Shown here: positions 34,749-43,963 of the stretch, piece by piece
Layout: every line of letters begins with the position of its first letter
Position numbering within the stretch: position 1 is the stretch's first letter
Source: DATBVX01 sp963724625
GTDB taxonomy: Bacteria; Pseudomonadota; Gammaproteobacteria; Steroidobacterales; Steroidobacteraceae
Assembly (NCBI GenBank): GCA_963724625.1
Contig: CAVRVO010000029.1
Location: 430,079 to 494,078, forward strand
Length of the DNA stretch: 64,000 nt
Direction: 5' to 3'
Made by a program: the position numbers and the translations under genes
The notes under the pieces: generated by a model
What the model was told of the DNA's origin: nothing
Database searches by the model: none
Seen by the model: the letters and a program-made list of their open reading frames with translations, nothing else

Positions 34749-35563
34749 CGATAGTTGCGGGAAGGCTCGCGCTTGCCGTAGGCCCAGATGAGGAGCGTCG
34801 CGCCGATCAGGATCATCGGGAACGACAGTGCCTGCCCGGTCGTCAGCCATCCCCAGGCGAGGTAGCCGCCTTCGCCCATGTTCTCGTCCGGGATGCGCAC
34901 GAATTCGATAGCGAATCGAAACACGCCATACAGCACCAGGAACAACCCTGTGGGCGCGAGCCGTGGTCGAGGCTTGGCGGTGAACAGCCACAGGATCATG
35001 AACAGCACGAGGCCTTCGAGCGCCGCCTCGTAGAGCTGCGAAGCGTGACGCACTTCGCCGTTGACGATGAACCCCCACGGAACGTCCGTGATCTTTCCCC
35101 ACAGCTCGCCATTGATGAAATTGCCAAAGCGTCCCGCGAACAGTCCGAGGCCCGGAAGCGGAGCCATGAAATCAAATACGTCTGCAATCGCGCGCCCGCG
35201 TCGTTTCGCAAAGATCGCAATCGCTATCAGCACGCCGGCAAGGCCGCCGTGGAATGACATGCCGCCCTGCCAGACCTTGAAGATCGCGAGCGGATTCTCC
35301 GCAACGATGTCATGCCCATAGACGATCACCCAACCGATGCGCCCGCCGAGAATCACGCCCAGCGCGGCAAAGAAGATAAGGTCATCGACGTCGTTGGGTT
35401 TCCAGGTGGACCCGGGTTGCGCCGCGCGCCGGCGGCCCAGCCACCACCCGGCGATGAACCCGATGAGGTACATGATTCCGTACCAGTGGACCCGGATCGG
35501 GCCGAAGCCAAAAAAGGGCCCGATGGAGAACGCCACGGGGTCGAAAGCGGGATACGGAATCAT
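34745..35563 (-). CDS. lgt: phosphatidylglycerol-prolipoprotein diacylglyceryl transferase
   Basis: A 272-residue inner-membrane enzyme that adds diacylglycerol to the lipobox cysteine of prolipoproteins. Seen: VHWYGIMYLIGFIAGWWLGR, catalytic-region SFHGGLAGVLIAI (His), the signature GLFAGRFGNFINGELWG and about seven membrane segments. Several clients (PQQ dehydrogenase, M3 peptidase, PA2778-like protein) are encoded nearby. Confidence 0.97.
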   Translation of the reverse strand: MIPYPAFDPVAFSIGPFFGFGPIRVHWYGIMYLIGFIAGWWLGRRRAAQPGSTWKPNDVDDLIFFAALGVILGGRIGWVIVYGHDIVAENPLAIFKVWQGGMSFHGGLAGVLIAIAIFAKRRGRAIADVFDFMAPLPGLGLFAGRFGNFINGELWGKITDVPWGFIVNGEVRHASQLYEAALEGLVLFMILWLFTAKPRPRLAPTGLFLVLYGVFRFAIEFVRIPDENMGEGGYLAWGWLTTGQALSFPMILIGATLLIWAYGKREPSRNYR

Positions 35564-35569
35564 TGCGCC

Positions 35570-36802
35570 TCAGTCCTGCACGGCACGGCAGAAGTATGCT
35601 TTCAGATAACGGGTCTCCGGAATTGCCGGGTGCACCGGATGATCGGGTGCCTGGCCTCCGGACTCGATCACCTGCACGAAGCGATTCACGTGACGAGCCG
35701 CCTTCTGGATCGCTGCCAGCAGCTCCTCGCCCGAGAGGTGATACGAACACGAGCAGGATACCAGCATGCCGTCGCGAGACAGCAGTTGCAGACCGAGCTG
35801 ATTGAGCCGGCGATAGGCCGCCTGCCCTTTCGCTGCATCCTTGCGCCGCTTGATGAAGGCCGGTGGATCGAGCACCACGACATCGAAACGCTCGCGTGCC
35901 GCATGCAGAGCCTCGAGCAGGTCGAAGGCATCGCCCTTGCGCACGTCGAGCTTCACGCCGTTGCTGATCGCATTCGCCTGCAGCCACTCGACCGCGTGCG
36001 GCGAAGACTCGATGCAGGTGACGTCGGTGGCACCATGCCGGGCAGCGGCGATCGCCCATGCGCCGAGGTAGCTGAAAACGTCCAGCACACGCGCACCGGG
36101 CACGTACTTGAGAAACGTCGCACGATTGAGTGCCTGGTCGAAGAACCAGCCGGTTTTCTGGCCCTGCGCGAGCGGTACCGAAAACTGCAGGCCATTCTCG
36201 GTCACCGTCGCCCTTTCAGGCACAGTGCCGAATGCGACCTCAACATATTCCGGCAGACCCTCGAGATCGCGTGCACCGCTGTCGTTCTTCCATAGCAAGC
36301 CAGCGGGCTGGATTACCTTCTCGAGCGCAGCCGCGATCTCCCCTTTCAGGCGTTCCATGCCGGCGGTGCCGATCTGTGCCACGCACACATCGTCGTAGCG
36401 ATCGATGACAAGACCGGGCAGCTCATCCGACTCGCCGTAGACGAGACGATAATAGGGCTGCTCATACAGCCGCCGCCGCAAGCTCAGCGCCACCCGCAGC
36501 CGGTGCACCAGAAGCGACTTGTCAATCGGATTCGCGGCATCGCGACTGACGATTCGTGCACAGATGAGCGAGCGTGGATTGACGTACGCGTAGCCCAGAA
36601 AGCGATCGCGATCGCTCACGACGCGCACCTGATCTCCCGGAGCGAAACTGGTCAGCGGCGTCGCATCGGTATCCACTTCATTGCTGAACACCCACAGGTG
36701 TCCCGCGGAGAGCCGCCGATCCTCGCCGCGCTTCAGGCGCAGCTCCGGAATCGCGGCTACCGCGACAGCAGGTGCCGCGCGCATGACGGGTGGAAATGAC
36801 AT
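35570..36802 (-). CDS. rlmI: class I rRNA methyltransferase, RlmI-like
   Basis: A 410-residue SAM-dependent methyltransferase with an N-terminal PUA domain (RLSAGHLWVFSNEVDTDATP) and a Rossmann domain (RVLDVFSYLGAWAIAAARHG, CIESSPHAVEW, VVLDPPAFIKRRKDA), with the SCSYHLSGEE segment. Known: RlmI makes m5C1962 in 23S rRNA; the catalytic Cys is in SCSYHL. The start at ATG 36802 (MSFPPVMRAAPA) has GGAG just upstream; ATG 36784 is an alternative. Six bases before lgt on the same strand. Confidence 0.88.
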   Translation of the reverse strand: MSFPPVMRAAPAVAVAAIPELRLKRGEDRRLSAGHLWVFSNEVDTDATPLTSFAPGDQVRVVSDRDRFLGYAYVNPRSLICARIVSRDAANPIDKSLLVHRLRVALSLRRRLYEQPYYRLVYGESDELPGLVIDRYDDVCVAQIGTAGMERLKGEIAAALEKVIQPAGLLWKNDSGARDLEGLPEYVEVAFGTVPERATVTENGLQFSVPLAQGQKTGWFFDQALNRATFLKYVPGARVLDVFSYLGAWAIAAARHGATDVTCIESSPHAVEWLQANAISNGVKLDVRKGDAFDLLEALHAARERFDVVVLDPPAFIKRRKDAAKGQAAYRRLNQLGLQLLSRDGMLVSCSCSYHLSGEELLAAIQKAARHVNRFVQVIESGGQAPDHPVHPAIPETRYLKAYFCRAVQD

Positions 36803-36861
36803 CGGCTCCGACAGATCGGGATCGCGTATAGTGGCGCGCATTCTAGCCCAAGCGTTGCGAC

Positions 36862-38943
36862 ATGCAGCCGTCCTCTGCATCTACTCAAAACCGTCTCGCC
36901 CGCGAGACCAGCCCTTACCTCCAGCAGCACGCGGCCAATCCCGTGGACTGGTATCCGTGGGGCGAGGAAGCCTTGGCACGCGCGCGAAGAGAGAACAAGC
37001 CGATTCTGCTGTCGATCGGCTACTCCGCCTGTCACTGGTGTCACGTGATGGCACACGAATCGTTTGAAGATCCAGCGACCGCGGCGCTGATGAACCGCTT
37101 GTTCGTGAATATCAAGGTCGATCGCGAGGAACGTCCTGACCTCGATCGCATCTACCAGCTCGCGCACCAGATGCTGGCGCGCCGCGCGGGCGGCTGGCCG
37201 CTGACCATGTTTCTCACACCGGACGATCAACGGCCCTTTTTCGGCGGAACCTACTTTCCCAAGGAACCCCGCTACGGCATGCCGGCGTTCGGTGATCTCC
37301 TGCAGCGTGTGGATGGTTATTATCGCGAACACGGCGAAGAAGTGCGCACGCAGAACTCGGCGCTGGTCGAAGCCTTCGGCACGCTCGACCCACCTGCGCC
37401 CGACGCGGGCCAGCAACTCACGACCAGGCCGCTGCAGCAGGTTCGCACCCTCCTCGAGGACGAGTTCGACAGCCGCTACGGTGGTTTCGGAGCCGCGCCC
37501 AAGTTCCCGCATGCAACCAGCATCGAACGACTACTGCGTCACTGGCATGCCACGGCCGGTGATCGCGAGCCCGATCTCAAAGCGCTCTACATGGTGACGC
37601 TCACGCTCAAGCGCATGGGTGAAGGCGGCATTTATGATCAGGTGGGCGGCGGTTTCAGCCGTTATTCCGTCGACCAGTACTGGATGATCCCGCACTTCGA
37701 GAAGATGTTGTACGACAACGGGCCGCTCCTGGCGCTGTACGCGCAGACGGCCAGCGCGACCGGTGACGCCTTCTTCGCAAATATCGCCGGCGGGATTGCG
37801 AACTGGGTGCTGCGGGAGATGCAGTCACCGCAAGGCGGTTATTACTCGAGCCTCGATGCCGACTCGGAGGGCCATGAGGGCCGCTTCTATGTGTGGGACA
37901 AGCAGCAGATCCAGAGCCTGCTCGACGGGGGCGAATACCGTGTCGTGGAGCGCCGCTTCGGACTCGACGAGGCGGCCAACTTCGAGGGCTATTGGCACCT
38001 GCACGCGCGCGAGTCGCTGGAGAAAGTTGCGAGCCGCGAAAAGCGCGAGCCCACCGAAATCGAGACGATCCTGCAAGGCGCGATGAAAAAGCTGCGTCGC
38101 GCACGCGATGAGCGCGTGCGGCCCGGCCGCGACGAAAAGATCCTCACCAGCTGGAACGGTCTCATGATCCAGGGCATGGCGGTCGCAGCTCGCGTACTCA
38201 AGCGCGCGGATCTCGAGAGTTCCGCGGCTCGCGCGCTCGACTTCATTCGGTCCGAGCTGTGGAATGACGGCCGGCTGCTGGCGACGTTCAAGGACGGGCG
38301 CGCCCACCTGCGCGCTTACCTCGACGATTACGTTTTCCTGGCGGATGCGATCGTCGAGCTGTTGCAATACCGCTGGCGAAGCGCCGACGTGCAATTCGCC
38401 ACTGAGCTGCTGGATGGGGTGCTGGAGCATTTCGCGGATGCCGAACGCGGTGCGTTCTTCTTCACGGCGGACGACCACGAGGCATTGATGCATCGTTCCA
38501 AGACTTTCAACGACGAGTCGCTGCCGAATGGCAATGCAGTGGCCGCACGGGTATTCGGGCGTCTCGGGCACCTGCTCGGGGATTCCCGCTACCTGCAGGC
38601 TGCTGAGCGCACGCTGCGATCCGGTTGGGTCGCGATGGAGCGACACCCACAAGGTCACGCAGCACTGCTCAACGCACTCGAAGAGCATCTGCAGCCAGTG
38701 GAAATCGTCATCATTCGCGGCGCTGAGAGCAGCGTGCGACACTGGCGCGACGAGCTCGCTGCCGTCTACGCGCCACGACGCCTGGTGTTTCCGATTCCGG
38801 ACGATGCAACCGATCTGCCACCGGCGATTGCGGACAAACGCGCGACTGGCGATAACGTCGCTTACATTTGTCGCGGCATGACCTGCAGTTCCCCCATCAA
38901 CTCACTGCCGGAGCTTCTCTTGCAACTCGGAAAAGCGGCTTGA
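36862..38943 (+). CDS. DUF255/thioredoxin-fold protein (YyaL/SPATA20 type)
   Basis: A 693-residue protein with an N-terminal thioredoxin-like domain (RENKPILLSIGYSACHWCHV, MAHESFED) carrying a conserved CxxC-like CHWCH and a long (alpha/alpha)6-toroid glycosidase-like C-terminal region (ISRYS-like GGGFSRYSVDQYWMIPHFEK, MLYDNG). Homologues occur from bacteria to humans (spermatogenesis-associated protein 20) and are often annotated as N-acylglucosamine 2-epimerase-like; the activity is unknown. Divergent from rlmI with 59 bases between starts. Confidence 0.9.
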   Translation: MQPSSASTQNRLARETSPYLQQHAANPVDWYPWGEEALARARRENKPILLSIGYSACHWCHVMAHESFEDPATAALMNRLFVNIKVDREERPDLDRIYQLAHQMLARRAGGWPLTMFLTPDDQRPFFGGTYFPKEPRYGMPAFGDLLQRVDGYYREHGEEVRTQNSALVEAFGTLDPPAPDAGQQLTTRPLQQVRTLLEDEFDSRYGGFGAAPKFPHATSIERLLRHWHATAGDREPDLKALYMVTLTLKRMGEGGIYDQVGGGFSRYSVDQYWMIPHFEKMLYDNGPLLALYAQTASATGDAFFANIAGGIANWVLREMQSPQGGYYSSLDADSEGHEGRFYVWDKQQIQSLLDGGEYRVVERRFGLDEAANFEGYWHLHARESLEKVASREKREPTEIETILQGAMKKLRRARDERVRPGRDEKILTSWNGLMIQGMAVAARVLKRADLESSAARALDFIRSELWNDGRLLATFKDGRAHLRAYLDDYVFLADAIVELLQYRWRSADVQFATELLDGVLEHFADAERGAFFFTADDHEALMHRSKTFNDESLPNGNAVAARVFGRLGHLLGDSRYLQAAERTLRSGWVAMERHPQGHAALLNALEEHLQPVEIVIIRGAESSVRHWRDELAAVYAPRRLVFPIPDDATDLPPAIADKRATGDNVAYICRGMTCSSPINSLPELLLQLGKAA

Positions 38944-40208
38944 ATACGCACACCGCGGGCCAGGCGCGCTGGTGGATCCTGGTCTTTACAAGCGTCGCGC
39001 TTTTCGGCAACTACTACGTCTACGACTCTATCGCACCGGTCGCCGACCTGTTGCAGCGCCAGCTTGGCTTCAGCTCCACGCAACTTGGCACGCTCAACGC
39101 CATCTACAGCGCACCGAATATTGTGCTGGTGCTGGTGGGAGGCGTGCTCACCGATCGGTTCGGCGCCGCACGCGTCACTTTCTGGACTGCGGTGATCTGC
39201 GTGCTCGGTGCGATGCTGACGGCGATCGGCAGCCACTTCGTCGTGATGGCGACGGGCCGGCTGCTGTTCGGCATCGGCGCAGAAACCATGATCGTGGCCA
39301 CCCTGGCGGCGCTCGGGCAATGGTTCGCCGGCAAGGGCGTGGCTTTCGCAATGGGACTGGGGCTCAGCATGGCGCGCCTGGGATCCTACGCAGCTGATTT
39401 GTCGCCCACGTATGCTGCCAGGTTTTACGAGCGGGGCTGGCAGCCGCCGCTGTGGTTTGCAGCCACGATCATGGCGCTGGGCCTGATCGGCGCTGCCGCC
39501 TACTGGTGGGTCGACGCAAATGCACGCGCCCGCGGCACGCAGCTCGCGGCGACGAGTACCGATCGCTTCGTCTGGTCGGATGTCTGGCGCTTCAGTCGCT
39601 CCTACTGGTTCCTCGTCGCGCTCTGCGTGCTGTTCTACTCGGTGATCTTCCCGTTCCGCAGTACGTTTGCGATCGCCTACTTTCAGCACGTGCACGGCCT
39701 GCCGCTCGACACTGCAGGCCAGATGAACAGCTACGTGTTCCTGGCCGCGGTCTTTGCGACGCCCGTGTTTGGCTGGATCGCTGACAGGTTCGGTCGCAGG
39801 GGCCTGCTGATGATGTTCGGATCGCTCCTGCTGCCGCTGAGCTTCCTGATCCTCGCTGAGACCTCGTGGAGCCTGTGGATCACGACGGTGCTCATCGGCA
39901 TCAGTTTCTCACTGGTCCCCGCCATACTCTGGCCTTCGGTCTCGATTCTGGTGGAGCCGAAGCGCCTCGGCACGGCATTCGGCCTGATGACGATGCTGCA
40001 GAACATCGGCCTCACTGTCTGCAACGTCGTCGTGGGTGCAATCAACGATGCGTCGCATGCCGGCGCCGACAATCCAGGCGGTTACATGCCAATGCTCGCG
40101 TTCTTCGGCGCGTTGAGCCTGCTGGGATTCGTATACGCCTGGTTGCTGCGTCGGCGCGAGCGCGGACCGCAAGGTCACGGCCTGGAGCAGCCTGCAACAG
40201 CGGTGTAA
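38940..40208 (+). CDS. MFS transporter
   Basis: A 422-residue major facilitator with about 12 membrane segments. The start TTG 38940 overlaps the preceding stop (TTGA) and follows GGAAAAG; a longer frame to 38868 would sit in the upstream gene. Seen: the loop 2-3 motif GGVLTDRFGAARVTFW (motif A) and its repeat FGWIADRFGRRGLLMMFGSL. Substrate unknown; overall form recalls anion:cation symporters or NarK-like exporters, without enough to choose. Confidence 0.87.
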   Translation: MNTHTAGQARWWILVFTSVALFGNYYVYDSIAPVADLLQRQLGFSSTQLGTLNAIYSAPNIVLVLVGGVLTDRFGAARVTFWTAVICVLGAMLTAIGSHFVVMATGRLLFGIGAETMIVATLAALGQWFAGKGVAFAMGLGLSMARLGSYAADLSPTYAARFYERGWQPPLWFAATIMALGLIGAAAYWWVDANARARGTQLAATSTDRFVWSDVWRFSRSYWFLVALCVLFYSVIFPFRSTFAIAYFQHVHGLPLDTAGQMNSYVFLAAVFATPVFGWIADRFGRRGLLMMFGSLLLPLSFLILAETSWSLWITTVLIGISFSLVPAILWPSVSILVEPKRLGTAFGLMTMLQNIGLTVCNVVVGAINDASHAGADNPGGYMPMLAFFGALSLLGFVYAWLLRRRERGPQGHGLEQPATAV

Positions 40209-40211
40209 GCG

Positions 40212-40628
40212 CTATTTGCCCTGCTTCGCGCGCGTGGTCCGCGCAGTCTTCTTTTTGCTGACACGACGCTCGACTGGCTTTCTTCCGGGTCGAGTTGCAG
40301 CGCGCGAGGTCAGGGCGACTGCGCAAGACTTCCGTGCCCACTGCATCAGCAGCTCCGCTTCCTCGAGTACATCCGCTGGCACCTGGAAATACGTCATCGA
40401 GTAGAGCGGCTTGTCTTTGAAGGGCCGGAAGGCGTCCATACCGCGCGTGGTGTAGTCGGAGCGGTTCGAATCGTCGACCTTGAGATACAGAACATCGTCG
40501 TCGATCAACCCGAAGAACAATCCTTCCCGATAGAGTCCTACGCCGCCGAACATGCGGCGCGAGCTCACGCCACGCAGCAGCGCGAGCTGCTCGAGCACAT
40601 AGTTAAGGAAATCGACACCTACCGACAT
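40212..40628 (-). CDS. TfoX N-terminal domain protein
   Basis: A 138-residue protein with the TfoX N-terminal domain (VSSRRMFGGVGLYREGLFFG, LYLKVDDSNRSDY, FQVPADVLEE). Full-length TfoX/Sxy controls competence, but these short versions lack the C-terminal domain and are of unknown role. The tail is very basic (RRVSKKKTARTTRAKQGK), suggesting nucleic-acid contact. Convergent with the MFS gene, three bases apart. Confidence 0.87.
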   Translation of the reverse strand: MSVGVDFLNYVLEQLALLRGVSSRRMFGGVGLYREGLFFGLIDDDVLYLKVDDSNRSDYTTRGMDAFRPFKDKPLYSMTYFQVPADVLEEAELLMQWARKSCAVALTSRAATRPGRKPVERRVSKKKTARTTRAKQGK

Positions 40629-40683
40629 GCGCTGCCCTAAATTGCGAACGCTCTATTCAGCGCCCGGTCCCTGCATGCGCCCG

Positions 40684-41592
40684 TCAGGGCAGAGGCGAGC
40701 CGCCGGAAGGATGGTGCACGTACCTTGCTTGATTCTCATTTTGTAGACGCACGAACATGCTGTTCGGCGGCAACCGGAAAAAACGATATATGCGACCCGA
40801 CTGAAGCGACAGTTGCACATCCGGAACGAGGTCGATTCCTTCGCCGAACAGCCCTGAGTTGATTTCATGCACCAAGCGAGCCTCGCCGGTCAAACGCGAG
40901 CCGAAGTTGAAGGTTTCCAACTCATCGAAGTAAACGACACAACCGTTCGGAAGCCGATCAATCAGCCGCTCGAAGATCGTGCGTGCCGAGGAGTAATAGT
41001 CCGAATCGATCCAGACCAGGATGGGCGGCCATTCCGCTAGCGACGCGAGGAAGGCGCTGGCGATCGTGCTTTCAAAATACCCCTTGTGAAGCCGGTAGTT
41101 TGAATAACGCTTCGAGCAGTAAGCGTCGAGCGCGTCGTAGCGCCCTTTGAACTGCCCAGGCACCCAATTATCGCGAGACACCCAATCCTCATCCCTTTCA
41201 TCAGCTGGCGCTGGCATGCCCTCGAAACTGTCGAAGCCGTGCACGACCACACGATTCTCCAAGCGCAAATAGCGCGTGGCGTAAAGAAGCTTCACGAATG
41301 CGTAGCCGTCGGAAGTACCGAACTCGAGCACAGAGAACTTGCCGTGGTAGTTGCGGGAGAATTCCTTCAGGACGGCGTAGACGTGATCGAAGCGATAGAA
41401 CGCGAATAGGGCGTTGCGGATGAAACGCCGCGGCCAGTCGATGCAATACAAATAGAACGTAGTCTTGAGATAGTCACCCGGTAAGAGCGCCGAGAAAGCG
41501 CGCAGCAGCCGAATCAGCGGTGAAGGCTTCGTCGCGTAGCTCTCTTCATGCATGGATGCTCGCGCAATCTGCTGGCGGCTAGGAATGCCCAT
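40684..41592 (-). CDS. class I SAM-dependent methyltransferase-like protein (TylF-like)
   Basis: A 302-residue protein with a Rossmann-type SAM site (FSVLEFGTSDGYAFVKLLY), an acidic strand (VVVHGFDSFEGMPAPADE) and VWIDSDYYSSARTIFERL followed by CVVYFDELETFNFGSR. The pattern G-F-D-(S/T)-F-x-G and D-x-D resembles the TylF/MycF sugar O-methyltransferases, but no sugar-synthesis genes are adjacent. By eye its codons are more AT-rich than the neighbours, and a 206-base gap without genes follows, so recent transfer is possible. Confidence 0.75.
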   Translation of the reverse strand: MGIPSRQQIARASMHEESYATKPSPLIRLLRAFSALLPGDYLKTTFYLYCIDWPRRFIRNALFAFYRFDHVYAVLKEFSRNYHGKFSVLEFGTSDGYAFVKLLYATRYLRLENRVVVHGFDSFEGMPAPADERDEDWVSRDNWVPGQFKGRYDALDAYCSKRYSNYRLHKGYFESTIASAFLASLAEWPPILVWIDSDYYSSARTIFERLIDRLPNGCVVYFDELETFNFGSRLTGEARLVHEINSGLFGEGIDLVPDVQLSLQSGRIYRFFRLPPNSMFVRLQNENQARYVHHPSGGSPLP

Positions 41593-41798
41593 ACGGCCCG
41601 TCCTTGGGAAGATGACGTTCAGAGCTGCGATTGTGGTTCAGCCCGTGCCCTTCGAAGCGGCGACGCATCCGCTGGCGGCAGCACCTCGCTCAATGTCTCT
41701 ATACCTTCCGACGCCGTCGGTCGTGTAGGGTTCCCCACGCCTAGGCGCGTGTGCCCCCCATGGGCATCATCCCGGGCGAAACCACTTTGACCTACTAC
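41593..41798. other. 206-base gap with no recognised feature
   Basis: Between the methyltransferase and the M23 peptidase. Short open frames here lack family resemblance, and I see no long hairpin or consensus promoter. It presumably carries the promoter of the methyltransferase gene on the minus strand. Confidence 0.5.
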
Positions 41799-42746
41799 CT
41801 AGTATGCCTCCAACGGCACACCGCTCTTCGGGGTTACAGCCTTGCCTGCCAACCCCGCAAACTCGATTGGCAGCGATTCGTGCATGAGACCCGCATTACG
41901 CTGAACTGCAAAGTGCAGATGCGGGCCAGAGCTTAGGCCGGTATTGCCGGAGTCGGCAATGTATTCACCACGCTTGACGATCTGGCCGGGTCGCACGCGG
42001 ATAGAGTCCCAGTTCAGATGCGCGTAGATCGCCATGGTGCCGTCCGGGTGCAGCACGCGGATGAGGTTCGCCTCCATTGCCTTGTTCGGATCGCTGGTCG
42101 CTTCGAAGAACTGACTGGCGATGTCGATGACAGTTCCCGCGCGCGCGGCATAGATCTGAGTTCCCACCGGCATCGCAATGTCCACCGCGTAGAAGCTCGC
42201 CGGGTCGGTATGCGTCAGCTGATCAGGATAGGCCTGCGTCACCATGAATTTCTGCGAAATCGCAAAAGGTGCTCGATAGGGTTCGGTCGGCGCGTGCTTT
42301 ACGCCCCGCTCACCCAGAAACACTCGATAGTCGTACCCGAACCTCATCGCAGCCGTCCGATCTGCGGGCCTGAGTCTCGCGATCACAGTCGGCTCGCGGG
42401 CCTCGAGCGCCGTGACTCTCACGTCTTCATCGAAGCCTGACACGTTCGTGGGCACGAGAAGCCGCACGGCAACCTCGGCCGGACAGAAGCAGGTGTTGTC
42501 AGCCACCAGCTCGACACGATCATCGACGGTTCTGCTTAACACCGTGATGATGTCGGTAGGCGTTGAAGCTTCGGCTGCCAGCGGCAGCTGCTCCACCTGC
42601 GCGTCACGCACTGTGTCGGGCTTGCGGTCGGTGTAGACCCAGTTCCCCTGCTCATCCCGATAGCGGTACAGGCTTTGCGCCATCACAGTGCCGGCGATCA
42701 GCACCGCGAGTAAGAGCAGCGCCTCGCGCGGGCTGATCATTGACAC
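41799..42746 (-). CDS. M23-family peptidoglycan peptidase with DUF4124 domain
   Basis: A 315-residue exported protein: signal peptide (EALLLLAVLIAGTVMAQS), DUF4124-type segment (LYRYRDEQGNWVYTDRKPD), a beta-rich middle, and an M23 lysostaphin-like domain with zinc ligands in HTDPASFYAVDIAMPVGTQI (His, Asp) and SGPHLHFAVQRN (HxH). Known: M23 enzymes cut peptide cross-links or act as degenerate activators; here all ligands are present, so it should be active. Confidence 0.92.
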   Translation of the reverse strand: MSMISPREALLLLAVLIAGTVMAQSLYRYRDEQGNWVYTDRKPDTVRDAQVEQLPLAAEASTPTDIITVLSRTVDDRVELVADNTCFCPAEVAVRLLVPTNVSGFDEDVRVTALEAREPTVIARLRPADRTAAMRFGYDYRVFLGERGVKHAPTEPYRAPFAISQKFMVTQAYPDQLTHTDPASFYAVDIAMPVGTQIYAARAGTVIDIASQFFEATSDPNKAMEANLIRVLHPDGTMAIYAHLNWDSIRVRPGQIVKRGEYIADSGNTGLSSGPHLHFAVQRNAGLMHESLPIEFAGLAGKAVTPKSGVPLEAY

Positions 42747-42774
42747 GACCTCGCGGCACTGGAGTTCTCCGCAC

Positions 42775-43167
42775 TCATTCGATGACTCCTCGCTGTGTGA
42801 GCGCGGCGCGAATGCGTTCGATCAGTCCCGCATGCACGGCCCTGTCGAACCGCGGTGCATTTTCCCAGTCGTGTGCCCAGGGCTGTTGCGTACGCACCGA
42901 CTCCGCCTCGTCCGCATAGCGTGGAAACACGTGCGCGTGGAGTGCAGGATCGAGATTCCCAAAAATCGCGTAGTTGATGCGCACGGCCCCGGTGACCTCG
43001 AGCAGCGCATCGCCCAATGCGCTCATGTCGCCGAGAAATTGCGTGCGCACTCCGCCATGCAAAGCGTTCAGATGTGGCACTACTGGATCGGGCAGGAGCA
43101 GCGAATAGCCCGCCAGCACCTGGGTCGACGCGAGGACAGCCCAGCCCGAGCGCACACGGGCAATCAC
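42775..43167 (-). CDS. HIT-family protein, N-terminus disturbed
   Basis: The frame from GTG 43167 encodes 130 residues with a HIT motif as ALHAHVFPRYADE (HxHxH-like) and LLLPDPVVPHLNAL. Relatives are histidine-triad nucleotide hydrolases or transferases. The conserved frame seems to extend upstream (VDALRANQDP in the same frame, or CRCTACQP in another). An ATG at 43225 in the HAD frame plus removal of one base near 43177 would give a 149-residue protein beginning MSTRHSPTCRCTACQ. So the true start is uncertain and a one-base error is suspected. Confidence 0.72.
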   Translation of the reverse strand: MIARVRSGWAVLASTQVLAGYSLLLPDPVVPHLNALHGGVRTQFLGDMSALGDALLEVTGAVRINYAIFGNLDPALHAHVFPRYADEAESVRTQQPWAHDWENAPRFDRAVHAGLIERIRAALTQRGVIE

Positions 43168-43230
43168 TGCGGGGTCCTGGTTGGCACGCAGTGCATCTAC
43201 ACGTCGGTGAATGACGGGTGCTCATGGCAG

Positions 43231-43852
43231 CTACACCCGAGACGCCGAGGGCCGCTAATCCTTCGACCGTCGCGTCGTGATTGCGATGTTCGATTCCGTG
43301 CCAGCCGCGCGAGCGGGCTGCGGTGACATTGTCGGGCAAGTCATCGATGAAGACCGTCGATGAAGGCTCGAGCCCGAAACGGCGCTCGGCCTCCGCATAG
43401 ATCCGTGCATGAGGTTTCATCACCCCGGCCGCGTACGAGGTCAAGGTGCCGTGCCCAATGCGATCCAACCCGTACTCCCGCACCATGTGATCCCAGTGCA
43501 ACTCTCCGACATTGCTCAGCAGGTGCACGCGGTACCGATTTGCGAGAGCACGGGCGAGCGCCAGCATCGGCTCCTGCGGCTCGAACATGTTGAGCCAGCG
43601 CCGGCGCAGTTCCGGCTGGCTCATTGGCCTGCTGCCGAGCCGGGCCAGGTTCTCGAGCAATTCCTCACCCGCCAACGTTCCCGTTTCGTGCTGCTCGAGT
43701 CCGATCCTCGAGGTGACGTCACGCATGCTGCTGATGTCGGCGCCATGGTCCTTCAGGTAGGTGGTAAGGGGCGAGTAGTCGAGATGGACCAGGACCCAGC
43801 CGATGTCGAAAACGATCGCGTTGATGCCAGGGCGACTCTGCACAGGTTTCAT
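43231..43852 (-). CDS. HAD-family hydrolase (approximate 3' end)
   Basis: A HAD-superfamily IA phosphatase-like protein starting at ATG 43852. Seen: motif I AIVFDIGWVLVHLDYS (second Asp replaced, DIG-W-V), motif II HLLSNVGELH, lysine in AAGVMKPHARIYAEAE and motif III TVFIDDLPDNVTAARSRG. As given, the frame runs on without stop to 42737, through the HIT gene in a different frame; homology ends near GVSGVAA. A lost or shifted stop around 43225-43233 fits the local frame error, so the 3' end is my estimate. Confidence 0.75.
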
Positions 43853-43963
43853 GAGGCGCTGATTGTACGAGGGCCGCGACGGCGCGACACCCGCAACTGC
43901 GGGCTCGCAACGATCGAGCCGACAGTGGAGAATCCCGGCCTTGCCCATCGTTCAGGAAGTGCC

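Noticed and set aside
43409..43963. N-terminal extension of the L,D-transpeptidase frame
   Set aside because: It overlaps the HAD gene and would place a signal peptide in the middle of the protein; ATG 43964 has a good ribosome-binding site.
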